Under the pieces are notes generated by a model. The model was not told the origin of the DNA. It did not search any database and saw only the letters and a list, made by a program, of their open reading frames with translations. A stretch of 64,000 nt of DNA. Origin: Actinoplanes regularis. GTDB taxonomy: Bacteria; Actinomycetota; Actinomycetes; Mycobacteriales; Micromonosporaceae. The stretch lies in NCBI RefSeq assembly GCF_900188005.1, contig NZ_FZNR01000004.1, positions 248,001 to 312,000 of the forward strand, read 5' to 3'. Positions 48,143-57,683 of this stretch are shown piece by piece. Within the stretch, counting starts at the first letter, position 1, and each line of letters opens with the position of its first letter. Both the position numbers and the translations under genes were made by a program.

Positions 48143-50155
48143 ATGTTGACGGCGCGGGGTCTGGGCTCGGTCATGTCCACTGTGTTGTTGATGGTGGCCG
48201 GTGGGCTCGCCGTGACGCCGGCCGGCGCCGCGCCACCCGGGGAGGTCGATCCGGAGACGCCGTGGCGGGCCCGGCACTGGCCGCAAACCCAGCCGTGGCA
48301 GGTGAACGAGGCGGCCGCGCTGGCCCGGCCGGGCGGCGGGCCGCAGCCGATCGATCCGCAACGGTACGAATTGCCGGACACGATGACCTGGTCGGACTAC
48401 ACCAAGGTACCCGGGACGAACTGGGCGGACCCGGCGGTGCGCGGGACGGAGCGGAACTTCAACGGCGCGCTCGTGCTGGTCGACTTTCCGAACCAGCCGT
48501 TCGTGGTCACCCAGCCGGCGAACTCCACCATCTACGGCAACCCGTCCGGCGTACAGAATCTGGCTCGTGATGATGTTCCGGCGTTCTATCGGGACTTTCT
48601 CAACAAGCCTGGGGCGCTCAACCGCGGTCACACCATTCACGAGTACTGGATGGAGGATTCGAACGGCCGGTTCGGCATCGAGTTGAGCGCGTTCGGTGTC
48701 TACCAGATGCCCGCCGAGAGTCACGAGTACGGGATCGAGAACTCGATGCAGCGCGGGATGGGCTGCCCCGCCGGCGACCGGTGCGGGCGCGACCTTCGTA
48801 CCGACGCGCAAGCCTCCTGGATCGCAGCGGTCGGTGCCGAAGAGGCGGCCTCCTACGATTTCGTCTTCTTCCTCTCCGCGGGGCAGGACGAATCGTCGAC
48901 CTGGCAGGAGTTCGGGCAGATGAAGTTCGCCTCCAAGGACGACGTCTCCGACGAGTTCGGGCCGCCGGACGTGGCACTGCCGAATTGGAACGCGACCCGC
49001 TACGTCGATTGGACCTCCTGGCAAGCCTCGTCGAACATCTGGCCGAACGCCGCCCGGGGCAGTTCGCTGCAGGCGGAGAGTTCGGGCATGTCGACGTACG
49101 CGCACGAGTTCAGCCACATTCTCGGCGTCGGCGACAACTACAACAATCCGTATGGCATCCCGGCCCGCCGCGACTACAGCGGGCCGTGGGAGATGCTGAG
49201 CCGGGGCACGTTCAACGGGCCCGGTGGCCCGCACAGCCGGTGGCTCATTCCGGGCACCGGGGGATCGTCCATGGGCGCGCAACACATGCTGCGCAACAAG
49301 CTGAAGCTCGGCATCGTCGACGACGCCGCGGTGCTGAAGCTGTCCCGTGACGCGCTGGCCGGCTCCGGAGTCGTGGTGACCCGGGTGACGGCGCGCGAGG
49401 TGGATCCCGGCGGGCGGCGGCTGGCCGGGATCAACGTGACCCTGGACGGCGGCGACCGCACGGCCGCCTGCGATCCCGCGACGGATCCGTACTGCGACGG
49501 TGGCGGGTACGACAACTACACCCTCGAGGTGGTCGACCGGATGGGCTTCGACTCGTTCACACCCGACTCCGGGGTGCTGCTGGCCAAGACCAAGAACGCG
49601 GACAACGCGCCGTTCATCTGGACCGTCGACGCCAATCCACAGGATATCGACAAGGTCGACTTCGTGCTGCCGGACGGCACCCCGCAGAAGATGACCATCG
49701 GCGACTACCGGCAACTGTCCGACGCGCTGTTCCACGCCGGGACCGGGTCGGGCAGCGAGTTCGAGTACGTGGACACGGCCAACCGGCTGCACTTCTACGT
49801 GCTCGACCGGCAGCGGGACCGGGACGGGGTGTTGTCCTACCAGGTGGCGGTGCGCTCCCTCGACGGGGCCGGGCCGTCCGCCCGCGGGGTCAAGGCGCAC
49901 CCGGCGTCCGCCCGCCTCGACCGGTCCGGCTGGGCGCGATGCACGATCCCGGTGCGCAACACGGGCCGTGGGGACGATGTCCTGCGCGTCTCGGCGCCGG
50001 GTGCGACCTTGCCGCGTACGGTCGTCGCCGTGCCCGGCGGCCGGACCTCCTCGGTGGAGGTCTATGTCGACCGCGCCTCGAAGGTGGCGATCACGATCGG
50101 GTCGGAGAGCGATCCGGCCGCCAGAACCACCACCTCCTGCACGGTACGGCGATGA
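48143..50155 (+). CDS. Secreted M6 family metalloprotease (immune inhibitor A-like)
   Basis: A 670-residue secreted zinc protease. The signal peptide runs to about residue 29 (VLLMVAGGLAVTPAGA). The catalytic motif is TYAHEFSHILGVGD near His321, the HExxHxxGxxD form of M6 peptidases. It is followed by a beta-rich C-terminal part with CDPATDPYCDGG and a final FN3- or CARDB-like module (CTIPVRNTGRGDDVLRVS). The enzyme would degrade proteins outside the cell. A short repeat ATTGA...TCAAT (48107-48122) lies just upstream. The gene stands alone between the cyclase and the DUF4937 gene. Confidence 0.9.
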   Translation: MLTARGLGSVMSTVLLMVAGGLAVTPAGAAPPGEVDPETPWRARHWPQTQPWQVNEAAALARPGGGPQPIDPQRYELPDTMTWSDYTKVPGTNWADPAVRGTERNFNGALVLVDFPNQPFVVTQPANSTIYGNPSGVQNLARDDVPAFYRDFLNKPGALNRGHTIHEYWMEDSNGRFGIELSAFGVYQMPAESHEYGIENSMQRGMGCPAGDRCGRDLRTDAQASWIAAVGAEEAASYDFVFFLSAGQDESSTWQEFGQMKFASKDDVSDEFGPPDVALPNWNATRYVDWTSWQASSNIWPNAARGSSLQAESSGMSTYAHEFSHILGVGDNYNNPYGIPARRDYSGPWEMLSRGTFNGPGGPHSRWLIPGTGGSSMGAQHMLRNKLKLGIVDDAAVLKLSRDALAGSGVVVTRVTAREVDPGGRRLAGINVTLDGGDRTAACDPATDPYCDGGGYDNYTLEVVDRMGFDSFTPDSGVLLAKTKNADNAPFIWTVDANPQDIDKVDFVLPDGTPQKMTIGDYRQLSDALFHAGTGSGSEFEYVDTANRLHFYVLDRQRDRDGVLSYQVAVRSLDGAGPSARGVKAHPASARLDRSGWARCTIPVRNTGRGDDVLRVSAPGATLPRTVVAVPGGRTSSVEVYVDRASKVAITIGSESDPAARTTTSCTVRR

Positions 50156-50224
50156 TCAGCCTCGGATCAGGGCGCGGCCCGCAGCGGCGGCGATCGTGGT
50201 GACTGTCTCGACTACCGTCCTTCC

Positions 50225-50836
50225 GTGACAGTCAAGTGGATCACGTGCTGGGCGACGGACCGCGCGGCCTTCGACCTCGGTCAGCAAGCGTGGGCCGGCC
50301 TTCGTGGCGTTCCTGGATTCCTCGGCCAGTGCGGTGGCTGGAGCAGGAGGACAGCCGGTGTCGCGCAGATCTTCGGGTTCTGGAGCAGCCGCTCCAGCCA
50401 TGAGGAGTTCCTGAACGGCACGCACGACCGCCTCGCCGCCGCTCAGGCCGGAACCTTCGAGGAGGTTCGGGTACGCGTCCTGGATCAGAGACTTGTCATC
50501 GGTTCCGGCCTACTTGCCGGCCTGCCCGCGGTTTCGCTGCTGCGGCTCGCGCACTGCCACGTGCGGCAGGGTCGCGCGGCCCATTTCATCCAGACCCAGG
50601 CAGAGCTCTGGAACCCTGGGATGGCGGGAGCACCCGGCATGTGCGGCGGTGTCTTCGCGCAGAACGGCGAGTCGGAGTGCCTGGTCCTGTCAGGCTGGCG
50701 AACGGCTGACGATCACCAGCTCTACCTGGACGAACGCTTCGGTCAGCGGTACGAGAAGGCGGGGCTCGCAGCCGATCTCGACGATGTCACCGGTGACCTG
50801 GTCGACCTCGATCCGACCTGGACCGTCATCGGTTGA
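50225..50836 (+). CDS. DUF4937 family protein
   Basis: A 203-residue protein beginning TVKWITCWATDRAAFDLGQQ and LRGVPGFLGQCGGWSR. This is the DUF4937 (YdbC-like) pattern: a ferredoxin-like alpha/beta barrel related to monooxygenase/dimeric barrel proteins. The second half repeats the theme (LRLAHCHVRQGRAAHFIQTQ, GMCGGVFAQNGESECLVLSGW), so the protein looks like two fused barrels. No reaction is known. The start is GTG. Confidence 0.8.
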   Translation: MTVKWITCWATDRAAFDLGQQAWAGLRGVPGFLGQCGGWSRRTAGVAQIFGFWSSRSSHEEFLNGTHDRLAAAQAGTFEEVRVRVLDQRLVIGSGLLAGLPAVSLLRLAHCHVRQGRAAHFIQTQAELWNPGMAGAPGMCGGVFAQNGESECLVLSGWRTADDHQLYLDERFGQRYEKAGLAADLDDVTGDLVDLDPTWTVIG

Positions 50837-50849
50837 GTACCGGGGATCC

Positions 50850-51143
50850 CTAGCTTTTCTCTTCATCGCTGGGCGGCTCGATCGCTTTTGTCTTCGGCAG
50901 TTCGCCGGTCAAGGCCGTTCGTGCTGTTTCGCCGTTCTGCCGGAGTTCTTCGCGTTTCGTCTCGCCTCTCTGCCGAAGAGCCTCACGCGCGACAGATGCC
51001 GCAGCTGCCATGGCGGGGCCCGAGAGCAGGGGTGCCCAGTAGTCCGTCAGGTCCGGGATCGGCACCACGCCCAGGACGAGGACGCGACGAACTCTGCTCG
51101 CGACAGCCGCCTCCAGCCACCCGAAAGGGCCCGACGGCGCCAC
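50850..51143 (-). CDS. Hypothetical short protein
   Basis: A 97-residue frame ending in a charged, repeat-like helix (REALRQRGETKREELRQNGE, then TARTALTGELPKTK). It lies between two convergent genes in a 337-base gap and has no clear ribosome site. Codon bias is weak near the end. It may be a real small gene, a decayed remnant or a chance frame. No family is recognised. Confidence 0.3.
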   Translation of the reverse strand: MAPSGPFGWLEAAVASRVRRVLVLGVVPIPDLTDYWAPLLSGPAMAAAASVAREALRQRGETKREELRQNGETARTALTGELPKTKAIEPPSDEEKS

Positions 51144-51173
51144 CGCGGTGGCGCCGTCGATGATCAGGATCGG

Positions 51174-52103
51174 TCAGGACCAGGTGAAGTTGACCTGGCG
51201 TTCGAAGACGCGATAACCGGCCCGGGCGAAGGCGGCGGCCATCGGCGCGTTGCCGACGTCGGTCGAGGCCCGGATCCGGGGCACGTCCTGAGCGGCGAGG
51301 ACCGCTGTGCCGGCGGCCAGGATCCCGTCGATGTGGCCGTGGCCGCGGTGGGCCGGGAGCACCCCGATGTACGCGATGATCGGGTTGTAGCCGTTGTGCG
51401 CCGGGATGACGAAGCCGACCGGCTCGCCGCCGGGCAGTGTCGCGATCCGCCACCAGTCGTGCGGGCTGCGGTAGCTCTCCAACTCCTCGCGGTACTGGTA
51501 CTCGGCGGCCGCGCGCGGGGTCATCCGGGTCAGTTCGTCCCGGCTGTACGCGTCGAGCGTCCCGTCGAGCACTAGAGCCATGAGACCGATCAGCTCGTCG
51601 GCGTCGTGGGGCGGGCGGAACTCCAGCCGTGCGGGCACCTCGCCCACCGGCGTACCGGGAAGCCATTCGAGCCGCAACCGTTCCACGAACAGCTTGGCTC
51701 CGGCCTGTTCGACGAGGGCGAAGCGCGCCTCGGCGTCCCGGCGGACGTCCTCGCGTTCCCGCCAGTCCGGCGGCAGGAAGCGGATGTAGTCCGGCGGCGA
51801 CGATCCTTCCGGTACGACCGCCGCCAGGGCCGTCTCCAGCAACAGGCGACCGTCCGCGGGCGAGGTCGTGTCGAAGATGTCCAGGAGCAGCGGGTCCGCG
51901 TCGCCGGGTCGCGACCACCAGCCGGCGCGGGCCACCACGCGTTCGTCGCGCAGCGCGATCCACAGCCACTCCGGGCGGCGGCGCAGTTGCTCGAGGTCGG
52001 CGGCGACCTCGTCGTTGAGCGGGTTGGAAAGGGTGTTGAACAGGTCTGCCTCAGCCGGTCCGCTGATCGGGCGGACGGTGAGGCCGGGGTGGTGCTGGGT
52101 CAA
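51174..52103 (-). CDS. GNAT family N-acetyltransferase (tandem domain)
   Basis: A 309-residue protein with two GNAT-like halves. The C-terminal half carries the acetyl-CoA loop as YIGVLPAHRGHGHIDGIL (V-x-P-xx-RGxG) and the end VGNAPMAAAFARAGYRVFERQVNF. The N-terminal half is diverged. Such double GNAT proteins, like the mycothiol synthase group, often act on small amines; the substrate is unknown. The start is TTG 52103 with AAGGGA 6 bases upstream. Confidence 0.82.
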   Translation of the reverse strand: MTQHHPGLTVRPISGPAEADLFNTLSNPLNDEVAADLEQLRRRPEWLWIALRDERVVARAGWWSRPGDADPLLLDIFDTTSPADGRLLLETALAAVVPEGSSPPDYIRFLPPDWREREDVRRDAEARFALVEQAGAKLFVERLRLEWLPGTPVGEVPARLEFRPPHDADELIGLMALVLDGTLDAYSRDELTRMTPRAAAEYQYREELESYRSPHDWWRIATLPGGEPVGFVIPAHNGYNPIIAYIGVLPAHRGHGHIDGILAAGTAVLAAQDVPRIRASTDVGNAPMAAAFARAGYRVFERQVNFTWS

Positions 52104-52267
52104 AGCGTTCCCTTTTCAGGAGGCGCCGTGTCCTGGAGGACACGGGCGGCTGTGCATGGCGTACATCTGCTCGTCCTCCCTTCTCGTCGGGTCGCACCGT
52201 TCTATCGGCCGTCCCGATCGGCCGCAACCGATTTAACGCCGGCCGGTTGTGATTTCGGGTTCGATCG

Positions 52268-53032
52268 ATGGATCCGCCGGTTGCCCCGTCGCTCTATGTT
52301 GACCGGGTGGTCACGGTCGCAACGATCGGTCTCTGTCTCAGTGCGCTGCTCGTCGGCGGCGCCGCCATCTTCGTCCTGCTGCATCTCGGCAACCACCGCG
52401 AGCTGCGCACCCTGCGCCGGGTCCGGCCGGTGCCGATCGCCTCGTGGGGCCGGGGCCGGGTGGCCGTCGAGGCCCGCACCGAGTTCGGACCCGCCGGCCG
52501 GCAGACCGGTCCGGTCAGCGGTGCCGACTGCGCCTGGTACCACGTCCGTCTGCTGCGTGAGCCCAGCCGGCGCTCGTCCGATGACAGCCACGACGTCCTG
52601 CTCGACATCACCGCACCGGGCCGTCCGGCGATCACGGACTCCAGCGGCCGGGTGCCGGTCGATCCGGGGCGGCTGGAACAGCCGCTGCACAGCGATCCGG
52701 CCGCCACCGAGTCGACCCGGATCGTCTATCGCCGGTCGGATCCGGTGCCGCTGCCCGCCGTGGTTCCGCCGGACATCGTCGAGGGACTGCGCAGAAGCGA
52801 GACTCTGGAACTGACCGAGGTGCGCCTGCCGCGCGGGGTCGAGGTGTTCGCGCTGGGCCGGGCCACCGCCGACGGGCTGGTCCCGAGCTACTTCACCACG
52901 CGTACCCGGGCCGAGGCGATCGCCGCGCGGATCGACGACCTCGGGCTGGGCCGCCGCCTGATCGTGGGGTTCGGCCTGTTCGGAGTGCTTCTGGCCGGCG
53001 GATCGCTGCTCCTTCTGCGCATTCTGTCGTAG
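52268..53032 (+). CDS. GIDE/BAM-domain membrane protein (MUL1-like)
   Basis: A 254-residue protein with a membrane helix at each end (VTVATIGLCLSALLVGGAAIFVLL and IVGFGLFGVLLAGGSLLLLRIL). Between them is a domain resembling the GIDE/BAM (beside-a-membrane) domain found before the RING finger of the mitochondrial E3 ligase MUL1. It has ASWGRGRVAVEARTEFGP, SGADCAWYHVRLLRE and later LRRSETLELTEVRLPRGVEV. There is no RING finger, as in prokaryotic members. The function is unknown. The stop TAG shares its last base with the GTG of the FAD monooxygenase. The start (ATG 52268 or GTG 52307) is uncertain. Confidence 0.7.
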   Translation: MDPPVAPSLYVDRVVTVATIGLCLSALLVGGAAIFVLLHLGNHRELRTLRRVRPVPIASWGRGRVAVEARTEFGPAGRQTGPVSGADCAWYHVRLLREPSRRSSDDSHDVLLDITAPGRPAITDSSGRVPVDPGRLEQPLHSDPAATESTRIVYRRSDPVPLPAVVPPDIVEGLRRSETLELTEVRLPRGVEVFALGRATADGLVPSYFTTRTRAEAIAARIDDLGLGRRLIVGFGLFGVLLAGGSLLLLRILS

Positions 53033-54387
53033 TGGAACATGTGCCGGTGGTGATCGTCGGGGCCGGTCCGACCGGCCTCACGGCCGCGATCATGCTGGCC
53101 CGGCGCGGCGTCGAGTGCCTGGTCCTGGAGCGGTTCGTGGAGCCGTACCCGCTGCCGCGCGCGGTCCACTTCGACGACGAGGTGTTCCGGATCCTCGCCG
53201 GTCTCGGGCTGGCCGGCGGGCTGCGGGAGATCTCCCGGCCCGCGCCGGGGATGCGGCTGGTCGACCGGCGGCTGCGGGTGCTCGCCGAGTTCACCCGTGA
53301 TCCGCTGGGGCCGCACGGATTCCCGCAGGCCAACATGTTCGACCAACCCGATCTGGAACGCCTGCTTCGCGACAGGCTGGGAAGACTGCCGCGGGCCACG
53401 ATCCGCGGCGGGATTGAGGTGTACGACGTCGCGCAGCCGCCGTCGGGACCGGTGAGTGTCCGCTATCGATCAGTGGTGTCGGGTGCCGAGGGGGAGGTGC
53501 GGGCGGACGCGGTGCTCGGCTGCGACGGGGCGAACAGCGTGGTCCGGGCCGCGCTGGGCGCCGGGTGGGAGGAGCTGGGGTCCGAGCAGCGGTGGCTGGT
53601 CGTGGACGCGGTCTCACCGGAGCCACTGGCGGCCTATGACGGCGTGCAGCAGGTCTGCGACCACACCCGGGCGGCGACGTTCATGATGGTCACGCCGGGG
53701 CGGTACCGGTGGGAGTTCCGCCTGCACGGCGGTGACCCGCTCGATGTCCGGGCGCGGATCCGGCCGTGGCTCGGCGGGACCGATCCCGGTGCGCTGACGA
53801 TCCTGCGGCAGGCACCGTACACGTTCCGTGGAGCCGTCGCCGACCGGTGGCGCGACCGCAGGGTGTTCCTGCTCGGCGACGCGGCACATCTGACCCCGCC
53901 CTTCATCGGGCAGGGGATGTGCGCGGGGATCCGGGACGCGGCCAATCTGACGTGGAAACTCGCGATGGTGCTGGACGGGCGGGCGGAGGATCGGCTGCTG
54001 ACGACGTACGAGACGGAGCGGAGGCCGTACGCGAAAGCCATGATCCGGATGGCGATGCTGATCGGCTGGGTGATGACCGGCGGCAGCCGGCGCACCGCGC
54101 CGCTGCGCCGATCGCTGCTACGGACCGTCACCAGACTGCCGGGAGTGGAGCGCCGGGCGACGACCGTCGCCTGGCCGGCCCTGCGCCGCGGCCCGCTGGT
54201 CGGTCCCGGCGGCGGCCGGCTCTGCCCGCCCGCGCTGGACCCGCGGCTCGGCGACGGGTTCGCACTGGTCGGCTCCGGTACGCCCGAGGCCCTCCTGATC
54301 CGCCCGGACCGGATCGTGGCAGCGGCCGGCCGGCATGCCGTCCCGGAGCGGCTGACCGCCGCCGGAATCCGATTTTCAGGCCTCTGA
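53032..54387 (+). CDS. FAD-dependent monooxygenase (MhpA-like)
   Basis: A 451-residue flavoprotein of the PHBH family. The dinucleotide fold GAGPTGL is at the start, the second FAD motif follows (LGCDGANSVVRAALG), and GDAAHLTPPFIGQGMCAGI lies near residue 282. Closest by motif are MhpA-type 3-(3-hydroxyphenyl)propanoate hydroxylases. It is about 100 residues shorter than most, which lack of the thioredoxin-like tail would explain. It should hydroxylate an aromatic ring with NAD(P)H and oxygen; no ring-cleavage genes lie nearby. The GTG start overlaps the BAM gene stop (TAGTG), suggesting co-translation. Confidence 0.88.
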   Translation: MEHVPVVIVGAGPTGLTAAIMLARRGVECLVLERFVEPYPLPRAVHFDDEVFRILAGLGLAGGLREISRPAPGMRLVDRRLRVLAEFTRDPLGPHGFPQANMFDQPDLERLLRDRLGRLPRATIRGGIEVYDVAQPPSGPVSVRYRSVVSGAEGEVRADAVLGCDGANSVVRAALGAGWEELGSEQRWLVVDAVSPEPLAAYDGVQQVCDHTRAATFMMVTPGRYRWEFRLHGGDPLDVRARIRPWLGGTDPGALTILRQAPYTFRGAVADRWRDRRVFLLGDAAHLTPPFIGQGMCAGIRDAANLTWKLAMVLDGRAEDRLLTTYETERRPYAKAMIRMAMLIGWVMTGGSRRTAPLRRSLLRTVTRLPGVERRATTVAWPALRRGPLVGPGGGRLCPPALDPRLGDGFALVGSGTPEALLIRPDRIVAAAGRHAVPERLTAAGIRFSGL

Positions 54388-54494
54388 CCACTGTCTACGC
54401 CGTTTTCGCCGGCCGCGTCGGCGGACCCGGGCAAGTTTTTGTCATACCGCTCCGATACAAATACCTCCACTTGATCCTGAGGGAGGGACTGGTT

Positions 54495-54995
54495 GTGACA
54501 ACGGATGGCGCCGACTTCGAACGGCGCGGCTCAGCACCCGTCATCGCGCCGGTGGGGCCGCGAAAACTGGCCAAGGTGCCGTTCGTGGAGCTGGCCGACG
54601 GGCGCCTTCAGGGGGTGGTGTCCAGCGGTTCCGACATCGAGCGGGTCTACGTCTCGTCGATCACGGCGGGTGATCACGGGCTGAGCTGCAACACCAACAA
54701 CAACCGCCCGTGCGGTGGCCTCTCCGGCGGCTCCTGGGCCTGCAACCACCTGCGCGCGCTCGCCGACGCCGCCGTCGCGCAGTACGGTCTGGCCCGGGTC
54801 GCGCGTTACCTGAAGGCCGATCTCGCCGACGGGGGTGACGACCTCTGGTCCGGCCTGCACACCACCACCGCGCCCAACCGGGCGGCCGAGGTGTTCGCCA
54901 GCTTCCTGCGCCACCTCTCCTACCTGGAGGTCGCGCCGGCCACCGACCCGCTGCCCGAGCTGCAGTGGTTCCCGGCCGCCGGGGCGGTGCGCTGA
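54495..54995 (+). CDS. SWIM zinc-finger-like protein (YehQ N-terminal-like)
   Basis: A 166-residue protein. The centre reads LSCNTNNNRPC and WACNH, so Cys65, Cys73, Cys83 and His85 form a C...C...CxH site. This is close to the SWIM finger but with eight positions between the first two cysteines in place of CxC. It is the first gene of a five-gene operon whose other members match YehP (VWA), YehL (MoxR) and YehM (DUF5682), and YehQ of E. coli is a SWIM protein. I infer that this gene and the next together equal YehQ. GTG 54495 has GGGAGGG 7 bases upstream. The end overlaps the next ATG by one base (TGATG). Confidence 0.7.
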   Translation: MTTDGADFERRGSAPVIAPVGPRKLAKVPFVELADGRLQGVVSSGSDIERVYVSSITAGDHGLSCNTNNNRPCGGLSGGSWACNHLRALADAAVAQYGLARVARYLKADLADGGDDLWSGLHTTTAPNRAAEVFASFLRHLSYLEVAPATDPLPELQWFPAAGAVR

Positions 54996-56362
54996 TGCTC
55001 GCCGACGCCCTCAACTCCACGCCGGACGGCTTCGCCGAGGCGCTCACCCTGGTCGACGGTCTGGACGACGCGCTCGTGCAGGGCCTGGCCCGGATCGACG
55101 AGGACCGGGCCACCGTCCTCGAGTCGTTCGCCGCGGCCTTCGGCGGGTCGCCGCTGGCCGACCGGATCGCCGACACGATCGGAAAGATCATCGCGGGGAC
55201 CGTGACCGACGAACACCTGGTCGTCCTCGCCGGGGCCCGGGCCGCTCTGCTCGGCGCCGCCCACGACGCCCTGCGGGTGAGCCTCGACGCGGCGCTCGGC
55301 CGGTCCCGTGCGGCCTGGTCCGACTCACCCGTCGTGTCCGACAATGGTCATCTGCTCGCGGGTGGTCGCTCCTGGCTGCGGGAGCTGGCGATCGCCGGCT
55401 GGCGGGGCGTCGACCACGAGCTCGCCGGCGGCGCCGCGCAGGCGGTCCAGTCGCTGCTGGCCGCACCGGGCACACGCCGCCTCGCGGTGCTGCTCGACGG
55501 GTTCGCCGCCGAACTGAAGGCCACGGCGCCGGTCGCCACGCTGCCGCGGATCCCGGTGCGCCGCTGGGCCGACCTGTGGACCCGGGCCCTGCTGCTGTCC
55601 CAGGACGGCTACCCGCACTTCGAGGCCACGCCGATCGACGGGCGGCTGGTCCTTCTCGGTGTCGACCTGCACGAGCACCCGACGGTGTTCCAGGCGCAGG
55701 CGCACGGGCTGCTGGAGACGCCCGACGGGACCGTCCGGCTGGTCCGCACCAGCGTCGCCGCCGCCAAAGTGGACACGATCAGCGGGCCGTCGGCGTGGCG
55801 GATGCTCAGCGCGTTCCCGATCTTCCGGGGCGTCGTGGCCGAGCACCGCACGGTCGAGGTGTCCGGGATGGGGCTCACCCCCGCCGGCGACCTGATCTGG
55901 GACGAGTCGCGGGCCGCGGCCGGCGAGCCGGCCGATCCGTTCGCGGCGGCCCGGGTGCGGCTCGGTTCCGCCACGGCGCTGCCGGCCGCGCCGCTCGACC
56001 GGCACCCCGGCGCTCTCGCCGAGCCGGTGCTGCTGGAGGGCTACGGGCACGCCGAGAACGCGTTCGACCTCGGCGGCGGGGTGAGCGTGGCGCTCGACCT
56101 GGACCGGCTGCCCGCCGCCGGCCCGCTCACGCCCGCGCTGGTCGGAAGCTCGACGGCCTGCCTGGGGCTGCTCCGGTGGGACGGGCGATGGCTGCTGCAG
56201 CCGCTCGCCGTGCAGGCGGTGGTGCGGAAGAAGCCGGTCGCGGCGCACACCGGGGACTGGGCGCTGGGCCCGACCGAGGCCAAGGCCGCGAAGGCGGAGG
56301 CGGCCGCGGGCACGGCGGTCGACGTGCTGCGCGAGCGCGCGGGAAGGCTGCTGCGGAAATGA
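54995..56362 (+). CDS. Unknown protein of the MoxR-VWA operon (YehQ C-terminal-like)
   Basis: A 455-residue soluble protein rich in Ala, Leu and Arg. The first 180 residues are helical; a beta-rich part follows (VLLGVDLHEHPTVFQAQA, VRLVRTSVAAAKVDT) and later DLGGGVSVALDL. No known domain is recognised, but its position between a SWIM-like protein and a VWA protein suggests it is the remainder of a YehQ-type protein. Start TGATG and end ATGA overlaps tie it to both neighbours. The function is unknown. Confidence 0.7.
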   Translation: MLADALNSTPDGFAEALTLVDGLDDALVQGLARIDEDRATVLESFAAAFGGSPLADRIADTIGKIIAGTVTDEHLVVLAGARAALLGAAHDALRVSLDAALGRSRAAWSDSPVVSDNGHLLAGGRSWLRELAIAGWRGVDHELAGGAAQAVQSLLAAPGTRRLAVLLDGFAAELKATAPVATLPRIPVRRWADLWTRALLLSQDGYPHFEATPIDGRLVLLGVDLHEHPTVFQAQAHGLLETPDGTVRLVRTSVAAAKVDTISGPSAWRMLSAFPIFRGVVAEHRTVEVSGMGLTPAGDLIWDESRAAAGEPADPFAAARVRLGSATALPAAPLDRHPGALAEPVLLEGYGHAENAFDLGGGVSVALDLDRLPAAGPLTPALVGSSTACLGLLRWDGRWLLQPLAVQAVVRKKPVAAHTGDWALGPTEAKAAKAEAAAGTAVDVLRERAGRLLRK

Positions 56363-57663
56363 GCACCTCATCCTCGGAGACCCAGCGCCAGATCCTCTAC
56401 TGGCGGCTGCTCGCGCGTCTCTTCGACCCGGAGGAGCAGGCCACCCTCGAGTCGGGGAGCATGGCCATCGTCGGCGACCTCGGCCTGCCCGCCGCGCTGC
56501 TCGACCCGGCCGTCTCGGTGGACACGCTGGTGCAGCGGTTCCCGCAGCTGGAAGCCGAGTTCGACGGCCTGATGAGCGACCCGGGCGATGACCGTGACGG
56601 CGAGGTGCGCCGCGCCGCGCTCGCCTCCAAGCTGCTGCTCAACGTGTTCGCGACCGGCTCCGGCAGCGTGACCGCCGAGCAGTTGCAGCGCTGGCAGAGC
56701 GACGCCGGCTGGTTCGAGCGCGCGATGGGTTGCCAGCCCGGCCAGCTGCGCGGCCGCGCAGCCGGCAACTCGCCCGGGCTCGGACAGACCCTGGCCGGGA
56801 TCGAGGGCGACCTGATCAGCCGGATGCGGTTGCGCGAGGTGCTCGCCGACAACCGCCTCGCCAGCCAGCTCACCCCGAGCATGTCCCTGATCGAGCAGCT
56901 GCTGCGGGACAAGGACAACCTGGACGGTGTCGCCCTGGCCAACGCCAAGGCCCTGATCCGCAGGTTCGTCGACGAGGTGGCCGAGGTGCTGCGCACCCAG
57001 GTCGCCCAGGCCAGCACCGGCACCATCGACCGGTCCGTGCCCCCGAAACGGATCTTCCGCAACCTGGACCTGGACCGCACGATCTGGAAGAACCTGCCGA
57101 ACTGGAGCCCGGAGGACGAGCGGCTCTACGTCGACCGGCTCTACTACAAGCAGACCGCGAAGCGGATCGAGCCGGCCCGGCTGATCGTGGTGGTCGACCA
57201 GTCCGGGTCGATGGTCGACGCGATGGTCAACTGCACCATCCTCGCCTCGATCTTCGCCGGCCTGCCCAAGGTCGACGTGCACCTGGTGGCGTACGACACC
57301 CGCGCGCTCGACCTGACCCCGTGGGTGCACGATCCGTTCGAGGTGCTGCTGCACACCCACCTCGGCGGCGGCACCGACGGCACGGTCGCGCTCGACCTGG
57401 CCCGCCCCAAGATCGCCGACCCGCGGAACACCGTGGTCGTCTGGATCTCCGACTTCTACGAGTGGCAGGAGCAGGCCGTCTGGGACGGCATGCAGGCCAT
57501 CCACCGCGCCGGGGTCAAGTTCATCCCGGTCGGCTCGGTCAGCAGCGGCGGCCACCAGAGCGTCAACCCGTGGTTCCGGCAGCGCTTCAAGGACCAGGGC
57601 ACCCCGGTCCTCTCCGGCCACATCAAGAAGCTCGTCACCGAGCTCAAGAACTTCCTCGTCTGA
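56359..57663 (+). CDS. VWA-domain protein (YehP-like)
   Basis: A 434-residue protein. An N-terminal helical region (residues 1-270) precedes a VWA domain with an intact MIDAS: VVDQSGSM (DxSxS), HLGGGTDGT supplying the Thr, and WISDFYEW supplying the Asp. The order after a SWIM-type gene and before a MoxR AAA+ gene matches E. coli yehP. It probably binds a target protein via Mg2+ and works with the ATPase. ATG 56359 overlaps the previous stop (ATGA) and GGAAA-type sequence is just upstream. Confidence 0.88.
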   Translation: MSTSSSETQRQILYWRLLARLFDPEEQATLESGSMAIVGDLGLPAALLDPAVSVDTLVQRFPQLEAEFDGLMSDPGDDRDGEVRRAALASKLLLNVFATGSGSVTAEQLQRWQSDAGWFERAMGCQPGQLRGRAAGNSPGLGQTLAGIEGDLISRMRLREVLADNRLASQLTPSMSLIEQLLRDKDNLDGVALANAKALIRRFVDEVAEVLRTQVAQASTGTIDRSVPPKRIFRNLDLDRTIWKNLPNWSPEDERLYVDRLYYKQTAKRIEPARLIVVVDQSGSMVDAMVNCTILASIFAGLPKVDVHLVAYDTRALDLTPWVHDPFEVLLHTHLGGGTDGTVALDLARPKIADPRNTVVVWISDFYEWQEQAVWDGMQAIHRAGVKFIPVGSVSSGGHQSVNPWFRQRFKDQGTPVLSGHIKKLVTELKNFLV

Positions 57664-57683
57664 TTTCTTTAGGAGACCCCCTG

